Shown here: piece after piece, positions 27,358 to 36,553 of the stretch
How the letters are laid out: every line of letters starts with the position of its first letter
Numbering within the stretch: position 1 is the first letter of the stretch
Source of the DNA: Salinibacterium sp. ZJ70
GTDB taxonomy: Bacteria; Actinomycetota; Actinomycetes; Actinomycetales; Microbacteriaceae
Reading direction: 5' to 3'
NCBI RefSeq assembly: GCF_011751865.2
Contig: NZ_CP061770.1
Location: 1,922,001-1,986,000 of the forward strand
Length of the DNA stretch: 64,000 nt
Position numbers and translations under genes: made by a program
The notes under the pieces: model-generated
The model's database searches: none
What the model was told of the DNA's origin: nothing
What the model saw: the letters and a program-made list of their open reading frames with translations, nothing else

Positions 27358-28614
27358 CTATCGAGCCGACGCGCTACGGCGCACGAGCGTCATACCGAGC
27401 ATCGCTGCCACCGCGGCCAGTCCGGCGATCAGCCAGGTGTTCGCCGACAACCCGGTCGCGGCGAGGGTGTCATTGGCGTCGACGGTGACCGTGAAGGTCG
27501 CTGTCAGCGGGTGGCCCCAGACCACTTCGTCGTCCGGCGTCCATCCGACGTAGTCCTCAGCGTTGGTGTGGAAGGTGAGCAGCGTGACGGTGAATACTCC
27601 CGCCTCGGTGGGCGCACCGGTCATGGCGACCTGCGCCGTTGCCGGGTCGAACGCGAAGTCGACGCCTGCCGGACCGCCGACGAACCGGTGCTCGACGACA
27701 GTCGGGTCACTCAGGTAGGCGCCACGACGAGGGTAGTTCGGCCGGTTGCTCAGTGCCGCGTCGATCGCTGGATCGACCGCATACGGAAGCGTCTGGGATG
27801 TGGCCGAGCCCTCGCTGAGTGCGGCGGGCGCAACCACCGAGGCGCACTCGAGGGCGCCGTGCAGGCTCGCCCCGAATCCATCGTTCAGGTTGGCGACCCG
27901 CGAGATCATCTGGGCGACGACCTCGTCCTGCTGGCAGGCGGCGTAATCCTGCACTGCGACGACGGCGACGGACGGCTGATCGAGCAGAGCCTCCCACGAG
28001 GCGTAGCCGTCTCCAGGCTCCGCGGTGAGATTCGCGTCGGTTCCCGAGACAGAGAGCCCGATGACGGGGTCTCCGTGACGGGAGTCGGCGATGACAACCG
28101 CCGAGTTCGCCGTGACCGTCGTCACATCCTCGTAGCCGTCAGCGCCGAGATCGACACTAGCGCGCACGACGGACGGTGTCCCCGCGGTCTGGGTCAGCGT
28201 CCAACGGGCGTAGCTTCCTTCGATCTCGAGTCTGGCGGCAACCTCGTATTCCCCATCATCGCCTGCTGTGCCGAGGTAGTGGAGTGTCGACGCACCCCCA
28301 TGGTTGATCTGAGGCTGAGAAGCCGAATCCCAATCGATGCGGTGGCCGGCGATATACCACTCATAGAAGATGCCGTCGAACGCATCAGTCGCCCATCCGA
28401 TGGCCAGCTCGACCCCGGTGCCCAGAATGTCCTCGTAGCGGCTCTGCGCATCGCGGATCTGCGGCGTTTCGTGGTCGACCTCGGCCCAGACGGTGGTGGC
28501 GTTGTAGATCAGATCGTCGTCGCCTTCGTCGGCGATTGCCGGACCGGCGGTTCCGGCGACCATGAGGGCACTGAGGGCGGCACAGAGCAGTGCAGCACGG
28601 GTGGAATTCTTCAA
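27358..28614 (-). CDS. Secreted protein with LAATG C-terminal sorting signal
   Basis: 418 residues from a TTG start. A Sec signal peptide (about 1-30, cleavage after GPAIA) leads to a roughly 350-residue extracellular region of unknown fold, rich in beta-strand and Asp/Thr. The C-terminus is a sorting signal: LAATG near residue 384, a hydrophobic stretch, then RRSASAR. LAXTG is the motif favoured by class E sortases of high-GC actinobacteria, so it is probably wall-anchored; no sortase is in the window. TTG 28614 is chosen because GAGGAG lies 4 nt upstream and the signal peptide starts there; the frame extends to 28698. It interrupts the usual pyrH-tsf neighbourhood, which suggests a later insertion. 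Confidence 0.8.
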   Translation of the reverse strand: MKNSTRAALLCAALSALMVAGTAGPAIADEGDDDLIYNATTVWAEVDHETPQIRDAQSRYEDILGTGVELAIGWATDAFDGIFYEWYIAGHRIDWDSASQPQINHGGASTLHYLGTAGDDGEYEVAARLEIEGSYARWTLTQTAGTPSVVRASVDLGADGYEDVTTVTANSAVVIADSRHGDPVIGLSVSGTDANLTAEPGDGYASWEALLDQPSVAVVAVQDYAACQQDEVVAQMISRVANLNDGFGASLHGALECASVVAPAALSEGSATSQTLPYAVDPAIDAALSNRPNYPRRGAYLSDPTVVEHRFVGGPAGVDFAFDPATAQVAMTGAPTEAGVFTVTLLTFHTNAEDYVGWTPDDEVVWGHPLTATFTVTVDANDTLAATGLSANTWLIAGLAAVAAMLGMTLVRRSASAR

Positions 28615-28753
28615 GGGGCTCCTCGGGAGGGGATGCGAGATGAGAGCATCGAGCCGCGCGAGGGGATGGCTGAGAGCCAACACGGTGTGCGTCACCATCT
28701 TAGATGACGCATCAACGGGCAGACGAACGGTGCGCGCCGGGTTCCCGGAAACA

Positions 28754-28792
28754 CAGAGGACCCGACACCCTCACGGGGTGCCGGGTCCTCTG
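28754..28792 (-). terminator. 17-bp stem terminator after tsf
   Basis: Arms 28754-28770 and 28776-28792 pair over 17 bp with a 5-nt loop. The single imperfect position becomes a G-U pair only in the minus-strand transcript, which points to tsf as the terminated gene. It begins 12 bp after the tsf stop. Confidence 0.85.
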
Positions 28793-28803
28793 ACAGCTTG
28801 TGC

Positions 28804-29631
28804 TTAGGCGCCGACCTTGAAGCGGGCGAAGCCCGTCACGGTGATACCGGCGTCTTCCACGACCTTGGCGATCGAGAGCTTGTTGTCGCGCGCGTAGTCC
28901 TGCTCGAGCAGGGCGACCTGCTTGAAGTAGGCACCGAGGCGACCCTCGACGATCTTCGGGAGGGCGGCCTCCGGCTTGCCCTCCTCGCGGCTGATCTGCT
29001 CGACGATGCGACGCTCGTTCTCGACGTCGGCGGCCGGAACGTCCTCACGAGTGAGGTACGCCGGGTCGGCGAACGAGATGTGCTGCGCGATGCCGCGAGC
29101 GGTCTCGGCATCGTCACCCGTGTAGGCGACGACAACGCCGATCTGCGGGGGCAGGTCCTTCGACGTGCGGTGCAGGTAGACCTCGAACTTGTCGCCGGCG
29201 ATGCGGGCCACGCGACGCAGCTCGATCTTCTCGCCGATGGTCGCAGCCTGCTCCTCGATGAGGGCGCCCACGGTGCCACCGTCGATTTCGGCCGCGAGGG
29301 CCGACTCGAGCGAGTCCGCGCCAGCAGCCGAGACAGCCGCGACGACCTTGTCGGCCAGCGCGACGAACTTCTCGTTCTTCGCGACGAAGTCGGTCTCGCA
29401 CGCGAGCTCGATGAGCGTCACAGCACCATCGCCCTCGGCGACGGCGACGAGGCCCTCGCTCGTGGAGCGGTCAGCGCGCTTCGCGTTGCCCTTCGCGCCC
29501 TTGAGGCGCAGGATCTCAACGGCCTTCTCCATGTCGCCATCGGCTTCGACGAGGGCGTTCTTGGTGTCGACCATGCCGGTGCCGAGGCGCTCGCGCAGGA
29601 CCTTCACGTCTTCCAGGCTGAAGTTTGCCAT
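28804..29631 (-). CDS. tsf: Elongation factor Ts
   Basis: Nucleotide exchange factor for EF-Tu. The protein is 275 residues, the actinobacterial length. The N-terminal UBA-like domain (VKVLRERLGTGMVDTKNALVEADGDMEKAVEILR), the core TDFVAKNEKF and the C-terminal repeat (DYARDNKLSIAKVVEDAGITVTGFARFKVG) are intact. It follows rpsB after 40 bp, the universal rpsB-tsf order, and ends before a strong hairpin. Confidence 0.97.
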   Translation of the reverse strand: MANFSLEDVKVLRERLGTGMVDTKNALVEADGDMEKAVEILRLKGAKGNAKRADRSTSEGLVAVAEGDGAVTLIELACETDFVAKNEKFVALADKVVAAVSAAGADSLESALAAEIDGGTVGALIEEQAATIGEKIELRRVARIAGDKFEVYLHRTSKDLPPQIGVVVAYTGDDAETARGIAQHISFADPAYLTREDVPAADVENERRIVEQISREEGKPEAALPKIVEGRLGAYFKQVALLEQDYARDNKLSIAKVVEDAGITVTGFARFKVGA

Positions 29632-29671
29632 GGATGTGTTCCTAACTCTTTGTTCGGACTACGGAGGGGAG

Positions 29672-30601
29672 TTACTTGGCCTCGGCCTCGGGGGCCTCAG
29701 CAGCGGCCTCCTCGGCGACAGCCTCGACAACGGCCTCCTCGGCGACAGCCTCGACAACGGCCTCCTCGGCGACAGCCTCGACGACAGCCTCCTCGGCGAC
29801 AGCCTCTTCGACGACAGCCTCGGCAGCGGCCTCAGCGGGCGCCTCGAGAAGCTCGCGCTCCCACTCGGCGAGCGGCTCGACGGCCGAGACGTTGCCCTCG
29901 GCGGCCGGCTTCTGGTGGCGCTGGATCAGGCCCTCAGCAGCGGCGTCGGCGATGATGCGGGTGAGCAGGCCCACCGAGCGGATCGCGTCGTCGTTGCCCG
30001 GGATCGGGTACTGGAGCTCGTCGGGGTCGGCGTTCGTGTCGAGGATGCCGATCACGGGGATGCCGAGCTTCTTCGCCTCGTCGACCGCGAGGTGCTCGCG
30101 CTTGGAGTCGACGACCCAGATGGCGCTCGGGGTCTTGGTGAGGTTGCGGATTCCACCGAGGGTCTTGTGAAGCTTGTCGAGCTCGCGCTTCTTGATGAGG
30201 AGCTCCTTCTTGGTGAAGCCCTTCGTCGTGTCGTCGAAGTCGATCTCCTCGAGCTCCTTCATGCGCGCGAGGCGCTTGGAGACCGTCTGGAAGTTGGTGA
30301 GCAGACCGCCGAGCCAACGCTGGTTGACGTACGGCTGGCCGACGCGGGTCGCCTGCTCGGCGATGGCCTCCTGGGCCTGCTTCTTGGTGCCCACGAAGAG
30401 GATGGTGCCGCCGTGCGCGACGGTCTCCTTGACGAACTCGTAGGCGTTGTCGATGTAGCCCAGCGACTTCTGGAGGTCGATGATGTGGATGCCCGAGCGC
30501 TCGGTGAGGATGAAGCGCTTGACCTTCGGGTTCCAGCGGCGGGTCTGGTGTCCGAAGTGGACGCCGCTGTCGAGCAGCTGGCGAATGGTGACGACGGCCA
30601 T
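29672..30601 (-). CDS. rpsB: Ribosomal protein S2 with long acidic repeat tail
   Basis: Small-subunit protein needed for S1 and mRNA docking. The first 240 residues are standard ([76 protein letters not shown]). The protein is 309 residues because of an about 65-residue C-terminal tail made of 9-residue units such as AVVEAVAEE, encoded by 27-bp tandem repeats. Extended Ala/Glu tails on S2 are frequent in actinobacteria, but repeat number is probably variable. The RBS (AGGAAAGGA) lies 6 nt before the ATG. Confidence 0.97.
   Translation of the reverse strand: MAVVTIRQLLDSGVHFGHQTRRWNPKVKRFILTERSGIHIIDLQKSLGYIDNAYEFVKETVAHGGTILFVGTKKQAQEAIAEQATRVGQPYVNQRWLGGLLTNFQTVSKRLARMKELEEIDFDDTTKGFTKKELLIKKRELDKLHKTLGGIRNLTKTPSAIWVVDSKREHLAVDEAKKLGIPVIGILDTNADPDELQYPIPGNDDAIRSVGLLTRIIADAAAEGLIQRHQKPAAEGNVSAVEPLAEWERELLEAPAEAAAEAVVEEAVAEEAVVEAVAEEAVVEAVAEEAVVEAVAEEAAAEAPEAEAK
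29707..29817. repeat. 27-bp tandem repeat in the rpsB tail
   Basis: Four in-frame units: 29707-29733, 29734-29760 (identical), 29761-29787 (nearly identical) and 29788-29817 (with a 3-nt insertion). Each encodes nine residues of the acidic S2 tail. Confidence 0.85.
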
Positions 30602-30926
30602 AGCCGTTCCTTTCCTGCAGGCACGGCAAGGCCGTGCTGCGTCTTCTCAGTTGTGCGCCGCGGCCGGTCGACCGCGATCCCTGGTGCCCCAGCGCAGCAT
30701 CCGCCCTCTCCGGAGAGTGGGACTGAAGGATGTGGGCCGTGTGTGCTCGTGACTGTCGTCGGCGAGCGATGGACACGCGAAGTCACCCGAATAGACGGGT
30801 GCTGAGTCGACTTTACCATGCGACCTGGGCGTGCGCGGCTCCTTCCCGCGCATCCGCGGGTGCGACTCTCCCCCGCGTCTGCGTGCTGGTCAGCGCCGCA
30901 GCGGCGCCCGACTCAGACTGTCGCGC
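30602..30926. other. 325-bp gap between rpsB and the M23 gene: rpsB leader and promoter
   Basis: No gene is seen here. On the minus strand a TAAAGT box at 30810-30815 could start an rpsB transcript with a leader of about 200 nt. The leader contains a perfect 7-bp hairpin with a 3-nt loop (30621-30637, GCACGGC arms) about 20 nt before the rpsB start. A leader of this length fits autogenous control by S2, but I cannot match it to a described leader motif. The plus-strand side carries the upstream region of the M23 gene. Confidence 0.4.
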
Positions 30927-31385
30927 ATGCTCCGCCGCCGCCGCACTCTCCGTCTCGTCATCGCCGCGGTCGCCGCGGCGAGTCTGTGGGCGTGGCCGCT
31001 CGCTCCCCCGCATCCCGTGGTGCGGCCGTTCCTCGCACCCGCGACGACCTATGGGCCGGGGCACCGGGGCATCGACCTCGAGGGAGCAGAAGGCGCGGCG
31101 GTGTTCGCACCCGCGCACGGCGTGGTGCGGTTCTCGGGCTGGGTGGTGGATCGACCGGTGCTGTCGATCGACCACGGCGGTGGGCTCATCTCGAGCTTCG
31201 AGCCGGTGACCTCGGAGCTCACCGCCGGTGATGAGGTGCGCCGCGGCGACGTGGTGGGTGTGCTCGAAGCGGGCCACTGCGCGCGGGCGTGCCTGCACCT
31301 GGGGGCGCGGCTCGACGGCGCCTACGTGTCACCGCTGCTCTTCCTCGGTGGACAGCCGCGGGCGGTGCTGCTGCCGCTCGAGTGA
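30927..31385 (+). CDS. Secreted M23 family peptidase
   Basis: 152 residues from ATG 30927. A signal peptide or anchor (LRLVIAAVAAASLWAWPLAPP) precedes a compact LytM/M23 domain with the metal ligands in GPGHRGIDL (HxxxD) and LHLGARL (HxG), and the APAHGVVRFSGWV strand. It should cleave peptidoglycan cross-links. An M23 gene divergent from rpsB is a conserved actinobacterial arrangement (Rv2891 in M. tuberculosis). The open frame starts at 30831, but the upstream codons lack secretory features. Confidence 0.85.
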   Translation: MLRRRRTLRLVIAAVAAASLWAWPLAPPHPVVRPFLAPATTYGPGHRGIDLEGAEGAAVFAPAHGVVRFSGWVVDRPVLSIDHGGGLISSFEPVTSELTAGDEVRRGDVVGVLEAGHCARACLHLGARLDGAYVSPLLFLGGQPRAVLLPLE

Positions 31386-31413
31386 GGGCGCGGCGCGGCT
31401 CGGCGCAGTGCAG

Positions 31414-32319
31414 CTAGGCGCGGGGGTGAGCGAGTCGATAGCTCTCGCGTAGCCGCTCGGTGGAGACGTGCGTGTAGAGCTGCGTGGTGGCGAGACTCGC
31501 GTGGCCCAGCAGCTCCTGCACGACGCGCAGGTCGGCGCCACCGTCGAGCAGGTGGGTGGCCGCCGTGTGCCGCAGGGCGTGGGGGCCCGCGGGACCGGAG
31601 CCGGGGAGCTCTCCGAGTTCGCGCGCGACGAGCTCGTAGACGGTGCGGGTGCCGAGGCGCGCACCGCGCGCTCCGAGCAGCAGGGCGTCGCCGGATCCGT
31701 CGGTGGCGAGTTCGGGGCGGCCCCGAGCGAGGTAGTCGGCGATCGCCGTCGCGGCGGGGGCGCCGTACGGCACGACGCGTTCTTTGGATCCCTTGCCGAG
31801 CACACGGACCGTGCGGTTGTCGTGGTCGACGTCGGCGAGATCGAGACCCACGAGCTCGCTCACGCGCAGCGCCGAGGCGTAGAGCAGTTCGATGACGGCG
31901 ACGTCGCGCACGGCGACCGGGTCGCCGTCGGCGGCGAGATGCTGCAGGCGGGTGAGGATCTCGTCCATCTGGGCCCGGGTGAGCACGCGCGGGAGACGGC
32001 GCCCGGCACGCGGGGTGCGCAGGCGGATGCCTGGGTCGGCGGTGACGATCCCGCGGCGCGTGAGCCACGCGGTGAAGGAGCGAGCGGACGACACGCGGCG
32101 GGCGAGCGTCGAGGCGGCGAGGCCCGCTTGGGATGCCCGCCAGAGCCAGTCGCGCAGGGTCTCGAGGTCGATGCTCGCCGCATCCGTCTCGCCGAGCGCT
32201 TCGGCGAACTGCACGAGGTCGGCGAGGTCGTTGCCATAGGCGCGGATGGTGTGCGCCGAGTAGCCGCGCTCGCTCGTGAGTTCGGCGAGGTAGGTGTCGA
32301 CGGCCGCCTGCAGCTGCAT
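31414..32319 (-). CDS. xerC: Tyrosine recombinase XerC
   Basis: Resolves chromosome dimers at dif together with XerD. The protein is 301 residues. An N-terminal SAM-like core-binding domain (VDTYLAELTSERGYSAHTIRAYGNDLADL) precedes the catalytic domain with Arg in SALRVSELVGL, HALRHTAATHLL (HxxR), LGHAS and the nucleophile in TTQLYTHVS (Tyr). Start ATG 32319 lies 5 nt after the stop of the phosphodiesterase gene, so the two are coupled; the frame upstream of it is antisense-like noise. Last gene of the yraN-comM-dprA-phosphodiesterase-xerC series. Confidence 0.94.
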   Translation of the reverse strand: MQLQAAVDTYLAELTSERGYSAHTIRAYGNDLADLVQFAEALGETDAASIDLETLRDWLWRASQAGLAASTLARRVSSARSFTAWLTRRGIVTADPGIRLRTPRAGRRLPRVLTRAQMDEILTRLQHLAADGDPVAVRDVAVIELLYASALRVSELVGLDLADVDHDNRTVRVLGKGSKERVVPYGAPAATAIADYLARGRPELATDGSGDALLLGARGARLGTRTVYELVARELGELPGSGPAGPHALRHTAATHLLDGGADLRVVQELLGHASLATTQLYTHVSTERLRESYRLAHPRA

Positions 32320-32324
32320 CGGCT

Positions 32325-33260
32325 TCAGGATCCGGCGGACTGCTCGGTGTCGGCGAGGTTGAACGTGGAGGCCTTGCTCGAGAACGCTTCGCGGCGCTGC
32401 TCGGGGGTCATCCCGGCGATCGCGTCGAGGAAGGCTCCCGAGAATCCGGCGACGCGGGGGGCGTCTCCGATGGGCACGATCGAATGCACCACCTGGTCGT
32501 CGTACACGTGCACGAGGTTGAACGTCTGGCCGCCGTCGATGCCAGCGAGGGTTCCCGGTTCGGCACTCGTGTCGATCGTGTAGCAGGTGGCTGCCGAGAC
32601 CGAGACGGGGATGCCGGCGAAGGTGCCGGAGGTCGAGTAGTGGAGGTGCCCGGCGAGGATGGCGCGCACGTCGGTGCCGCGGATGACGTCGGCGAGCTCG
32701 GCCTGGTGGTCGAGTTCGATGAGCGCCATGAGCTCGATCGGGGTGGGGATCGGCGGGTGGTGCAGGGCCAGGATGGTGCCGCTCGGTGCGGGGGTGGCGA
32801 GCTCGGCGCGCAGCCACTCGAGCTGTTCGGGGCGCAGGTCGCCGTGGTGGTAACCGGGCACGCTGGAGTCGAGCGCGATGATGCGCAGACCGTTGACGTC
32901 GTAGACGCGGTCCTGTGTGTCGCTGGTGGCTTCTTCGCGCATGAGGATGCTCGCGAAGGGCTCGCGCTCGTCGTGGTTGCCCATGACCCAGATGATGCGG
33001 GACCCCATGCGCTCGGCGGCGGGCTCGATGTGGTCGCGCAGCCGCTCGTAGGCGTCAGCTTCGGCCACGTCGGCGAGGTCGCCGGTGATGACGATCGCCT
33101 CCGGGCGCAGCTCGGAGCGCTCGAGCTGCTCGAGCGCGCGCACGACGGTCGCATCGGTGTCGACGGTGCCGTAGAGCGGCTTGCCGCCGCCCAGGAAGTG
33201 CGTGTCGCTCAGGTGGACGATCACGTGCTGAGGCGGGGCGTGCTGACCGAGCTGGACCAT
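32325..33260 (-). CDS. Metallophosphoesterase (CpdA/Rv0805-like cyclic nucleotide phosphodiesterase)
   Basis: 311 residues. All calcineurin-like metal motifs are present: LSDTHF, GDLADVAE, MGNHDER, LHHPP and GHLHYS. This arrangement is that of 3',5'-cAMP phosphodiesterases such as CpdA and Rv0805. A C-terminal tail of about 60 residues resembles the Rv0805 extension. ATG 33260 is 6 nt after TACGCT, a leaderless start. It is wedged between dprA and xerC, which are usually closer together. Confidence 0.85.
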   Translation of the reverse strand: MVQLGQHAPPQHVIVHLSDTHFLGGGKPLYGTVDTDATVVRALEQLERSELRPEAIVITGDLADVAEADAYERLRDHIEPAAERMGSRIIWVMGNHDEREPFASILMREEATSDTQDRVYDVNGLRIIALDSSVPGYHHGDLRPEQLEWLRAELATPAPSGTILALHHPPIPTPIELMALIELDHQAELADVIRGTDVRAILAGHLHYSTSGTFAGIPVSVSAATCYTIDTSAEPGTLAGIDGGQTFNLVHVYDDQVVHSIVPIGDAPRVAGFSGAFLDAIAGMTPEQRREAFSSKASTFNLADTEQSAGS

Positions 33261-33266
33261 GTGCCG

Positions 33267-33272
33267 AGCGTA
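33267..33272 (-). promoter_or_regulatory. -10 box (TACGCT) of the phosphodiesterase-xerC unit
   Basis: TACGCT lies 6 nt before ATG 33260 on the minus strand. This would uncouple phosphodiesterase and xerC from the dprA transcript. Confidence 0.55.
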
Positions 33273-33313
33273 TCCCCGACCCCCGTCGACGGCGAGCGTC
33301 CGGGCCGGGCGCG

Positions 33314-34564
33314 TCACGTCGATACCCGCACCCACTCCCCCGCGCGAGACCGCACGATGCCCTCGAGTTCGAGGTGGCCGAGCTCGGCGCGCACGCGGTC
33401 GATCGCGAGCCCGGCGAGCGCCGCGATCTTCTCGGGGGTGCGGGCGCTGCGGGTGGACATGGCGTCGAGCAGCCGGATGCGCGCGCCCGTCGGGTCGCTG
33501 GCACCGCCTCCGCTGGCCCTTCCTCCGCCCGTGTCGGGAGCGTCGCGGATCGCGGCGCCCGGTTCGAGGGGCGCGAGTTCGGCCATCTCGTCAGCGGTCG
33601 TGACGCACACTGCGTCGTACTCGCGGAGCAGACGATGGCATCCCGCGGATGCCGAGCTCGTGACAGGACCCGGCACCGCGCCGAGCGGGCGACCGAGAGC
33701 AGCTGCGTGCCCTGCCGTGTTGAGGGAGCCGGAGCGGGCGCCCGCCTCGACGACGATGGTGGCGCGACTCGCGGCGGCGATGAGCCTGTTGCGCTGCAGG
33801 AAGCGCCACTTGGTGGGGGCGGCTCCGCACGGCACCTCGGAGATCGCGGCCCCCGTCTCGACGATGCGGGTGAGCAGCCCGTCGTGCCCGGAGGGGTAGA
33901 AGCGGTCGAGCCCTCCCGCGAGGAAGGCGAGGGTCGTGCCGCGGCTCGCGAGTGCGGCGCGGTGGGCCGCCCCGTCGATGCCGTAGGCGGCGCCCGAGAC
34001 GATCACATACCCGCGGTCGACGAGCCCCGCCGAGGCCTCGACGGCGACGTGCTCGCCGTATCCGGTGGCCGCTCGCGCGCCGACGATCGCGATCGACCGA
34101 TCGAGAGCGGCGAGCGCCGCGCGGTCGCCGCGGACCCACAGCGCGTTCGGCGCGTGGTCACCCAGATCGTCGAAGCCGGCGGGCCATTCCGGATCGTCGG
34201 GCACCACGAGCGACAGTCCGAACCGCGCCGCCTGCCGGAACGCGAGGAGCGCATCCGCTTTCGAGATCCGCGGTGTCCAGCGCTTCACCGCCTCGACGAG
34301 ATCGTCATCGTCGAGCTCGACTCCCGCATCCGCGAGCGCATGCCGCAGCAGCTCGCCGTCGCGGTCGTCGATGAGGTGACCGAGTGCTTCCTCGGCGCCG
34401 AGCGCATCCACGACGATGCGGGCGATGCGGTCACCGGGTTCGGCGACGGAGGTCCAGATGCCGCGTGCGAAGCGCACTGCGATGGCGTCGCGATCGTGCA
34501 CGTCGGAGGTGATGGGCCGCACGAGGGACGCGACGGTCGAGTCGGCGATGCCGAGGATGCTCAT
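33314..34564 (-). CDS. dprA: DNA-processing protein DprA
   Basis: Loads RecA on incoming single-stranded DNA during transformation, and is conserved widely even in species not known to transform. The protein is 416 residues. It has an N-terminal helical region, the Rossmann core (IAIVGARAATGYGEHVA, VSGAAYGIDGAAHRAAL, AFLAGGLDRFYPSGH, RNRLIAAASRATIVVEAGARSGSLNTAGHAA, split over about 165-330) and a C-terminal winged-helix domain (ARTPEKIAALAGLAIDRVRAELGHLELEG). ATG 34564 overlaps the comM stop (ATGA). Confidence 0.94.
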   Translation of the reverse strand: MSILGIADSTVASLVRPITSDVHDRDAIAVRFARGIWTSVAEPGDRIARIVVDALGAEEALGHLIDDRDGELLRHALADAGVELDDDDLVEAVKRWTPRISKADALLAFRQAARFGLSLVVPDDPEWPAGFDDLGDHAPNALWVRGDRAALAALDRSIAIVGARAATGYGEHVAVEASAGLVDRGYVIVSGAAYGIDGAAHRAALASRGTTLAFLAGGLDRFYPSGHDGLLTRIVETGAAISEVPCGAAPTKWRFLQRNRLIAAASRATIVVEAGARSGSLNTAGHAAALGRPLGAVPGPVTSSASAGCHRLLREYDAVCVTTADEMAELAPLEPGAAIRDAPDTGGGRASGGGASDPTGARIRLLDAMSTRSARTPEKIAALAGLAIDRVRAELGHLELEGIVRSRAGEWVRVST

Positions 34565-36090
34565 GCGGTGGCCTTTCGAAGGTGGAGGGCGCGCCCGATC
34601 TGGTCGGAGCTGGGTCGGTCGACGCCCTCGAGGTCGGCGAGGGTCCAGGCGACGCGCAGCACGCGGTCGTAGCCGCGCATCGTGAGGGCGCCGCGTTCGA
34701 GGGCACGGTCGAGTCCGAGGGTCGCCCCAGGCAGCGGTGCTCCGTCGCCACGCAGCCAGGATCCGGGCGCGTGGGCGTTGAGCCGCCAGGGGGTGCTCGC
34801 GAACCTGGCGGCCGCCCGCGTGCGGGCGCCGAGCACGCGCGCCCGAGCCTCGGCGGAGGTCGTGACCGGCTCCTCGCCGGAGAGGCGCAGCTGGGCGGCA
34901 GTGACCCGGGGCACGTCGAGCTGGATGTCGACGCGGTCGAGCAACGGCCCGGAGAGGCGCCCCAGGTAGCGGCGCCGAGCGAACGGGGTGCACGAGCATT
35001 CGGCGTCGCGCACGCCTGCGTTGCCGCACGGGCACGGGTTCGCGGCGAGCACGAGCTGGAAGCGCGCAGGGAATCGCGCCGTCATCGCGACGCGCGAGAT
35101 GGTGAGCACCCCGGATTCGAGCGGCTGCCGCAGGCTGTCGAGCACGGACGGCGCGAACTCGGGTGCCTCGTCGAGGAACAGGATGCCGTGAGCGGCTCGC
35201 GCGGCGGCACCGGGGCGGATGATGCCGCTCCCACCTCCGACGATCGCCGCCGCCGAGGCGCTGTGGTGGGGCGCCTCGAGCGGCGGTCGGGTGACGAGCG
35301 AGCCGCCCACGCCGAGGCCCGCGAGCGAGCGGATCGAGCTCACCTCGATCGCCGCCTGCTCGTCGAGATCGGGCAGGATGCCGGGGATGCGGGAGGCGAT
35401 CATCGTCTTGCCGGCCCCGGGCGGCCCCAGCAGGAACATGTGATGCCCGCCCGCAGCGGCGATCTGCGCCGCCTCGACAGCTTCGCGATTGCCGACGATG
35501 TCGGCGAGGTCGCCGGGGTCGTCGTCGCGCGTGGGCGCGACCGCTGCGGGAAGCGGCTCCACCTCGACGGGCTCGACCTCGGCACCATGCCAGATCGCCG
35601 CATCCCGCAGACTCGCGACGCCGACGACCCTCACCCCGGAGACAAGCGAGGCCTCTTCGGCATTGCCCGCGGGGACGAGCACAGTGTCGTAGCCGGCCCG
35701 CTCGGCCGCGAGCACCATCGGCAGGATGCCGCGCACGGGTCGCAGACGCCCGTCGAGACCGAGCTCACCCAGATGCACCACCCGCGCGACCGACTCCGGC
35801 TCGACGATCTGCTCGGCAGCGAGCAGCGAGAGAGCGATCGCCAGGTCGAAGGCGGCGCCCGTCTTCGGCAGAGACGCGGGCGACAGGTTGACGGTCACGC
35901 GCCCGCCTGGGAAGTCGAATCCGCTGTTGCCGATCGCGGATCGCACGCGCGCCTTCGCCTCACCGAGCGCCGCATCCGGAAGGCCGACGAGCACGAAGGC
36001 GGGGAGCCCGCTCGCCGAGTCGGCCTCGATCTCGACGGATGCGCCATCGAGCCCGAGCAGGGCGATCGCGTGCGCCCGCCCGACGCCCAT
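34561..36090 (-). CDS. comM: ComM/YifB family Mg-chelatase-like AAA ATPase
   Basis: Hexameric helicase linked to branch migration during recombination of transformed DNA. The protein is 509 residues, the family length. It begins with the Lon-like S5 fold (FVLVGLPDAALGEAKARVRSAI, VNLSPASLPKTGAAFDLAIAL), then the AAA+ core with Walker A GPPGAGKTM, Walker B GILFLDEAPEF and the Cys-rich insertion NPCPCGNAG...CSCTP, then a C-terminal Mg-chelatase-like domain. The start overlaps the yraN stop by one base (TGATG) and its stop overlaps dprA. Confidence 0.95.
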   Translation of the reverse strand: MGVGRAHAIALLGLDGASVEIEADSASGLPAFVLVGLPDAALGEAKARVRSAIGNSGFDFPGGRVTVNLSPASLPKTGAAFDLAIALSLLAAEQIVEPESVARVVHLGELGLDGRLRPVRGILPMVLAAERAGYDTVLVPAGNAEEASLVSGVRVVGVASLRDAAIWHGAEVEPVEVEPLPAAVAPTRDDDPGDLADIVGNREAVEAAQIAAAGGHHMFLLGPPGAGKTMIASRIPGILPDLDEQAAIEVSSIRSLAGLGVGGSLVTRPPLEAPHHSASAAAIVGGGSGIIRPGAAARAAHGILFLDEAPEFAPSVLDSLRQPLESGVLTISRVAMTARFPARFQLVLAANPCPCGNAGVRDAECSCTPFARRRYLGRLSGPLLDRVDIQLDVPRVTAAQLRLSGEEPVTTSAEARARVLGARTRAAARFASTPWRLNAHAPGSWLRGDGAPLPGATLGLDRALERGALTMRGYDRVLRVAWTLADLEGVDRPSSDQIGRALHLRKATA

Positions 36091-36449
36091 CAGAACACCC
36101 CCGCGAGATGCTCGATGCGGCTCGCGCCGCGGCGAGGTGCGAGCACCGAGACGGCGTCGATGCGGATGCGGCGACCCCGTTCATCCGGGTGGGCGTCGCA
36201 CCACACCCCCGCGAGCTGCCGCAGCCGCGCGAGCTTGGTGCGCGTGATCGCCTCGAACGGGTGGCCGAACGCGGTGGAGCTGCGGGTCTTCACCTCGACG
36301 AAGACGAGGGTGTCGCCGTCGCGCACCACGAGGTCGATCTCGCCGTGCCTGCACCGCCAGTTGCGTTCCACGAGCCGGTAGCCGCGCGCGAGCAGATGCT
36401 GCTCGGCGAGGCGCTCACCGTGTCGTCCGAGGTCATCTTTCGCCGCCAT
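36090..36449 (-). CDS. yraN: YraN (UPF0102) endonuclease-like protein
   Basis: 119 residues, the full length of the family. The PD-(D/E)XK nuclease-like core is visible: [48 protein letters not shown] (split: GEIDLV carries the Asp, FVEVKTR the Glu and Lys). Function is unproven but the gene is constantly beside comM/dprA. One-base overlap with comM. Confidence 0.92.
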   Translation of the reverse strand: MAAKDDLGRHGERLAEQHLLARGYRLVERNWRCRHGEIDLVVRDGDTLVFVEVKTRSSTAFGHPFEAITRTKLARLRQLAGVWCDAHPDERGRRIRIDAVSVLAPRRGASRIEHLAGVF

Positions 36450-36553
36450 GCGTCGAGGATGGCGAGGCGGCGCGCGGCGGATGCCGCACGGGGCGTCGGT
36501 TCGGGATGCCGTGCTCGCTCCGCGCCTGTGCAGGGAACGCCAGCGCGCCGTGC

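Noticed and set aside
30602..30830. Known ribosomal-protein leader motif before rpsB
   Set aside because: The leader is long and has a small hairpin, but I cannot match it to a defined leader class, so it is reported only as a gap description.
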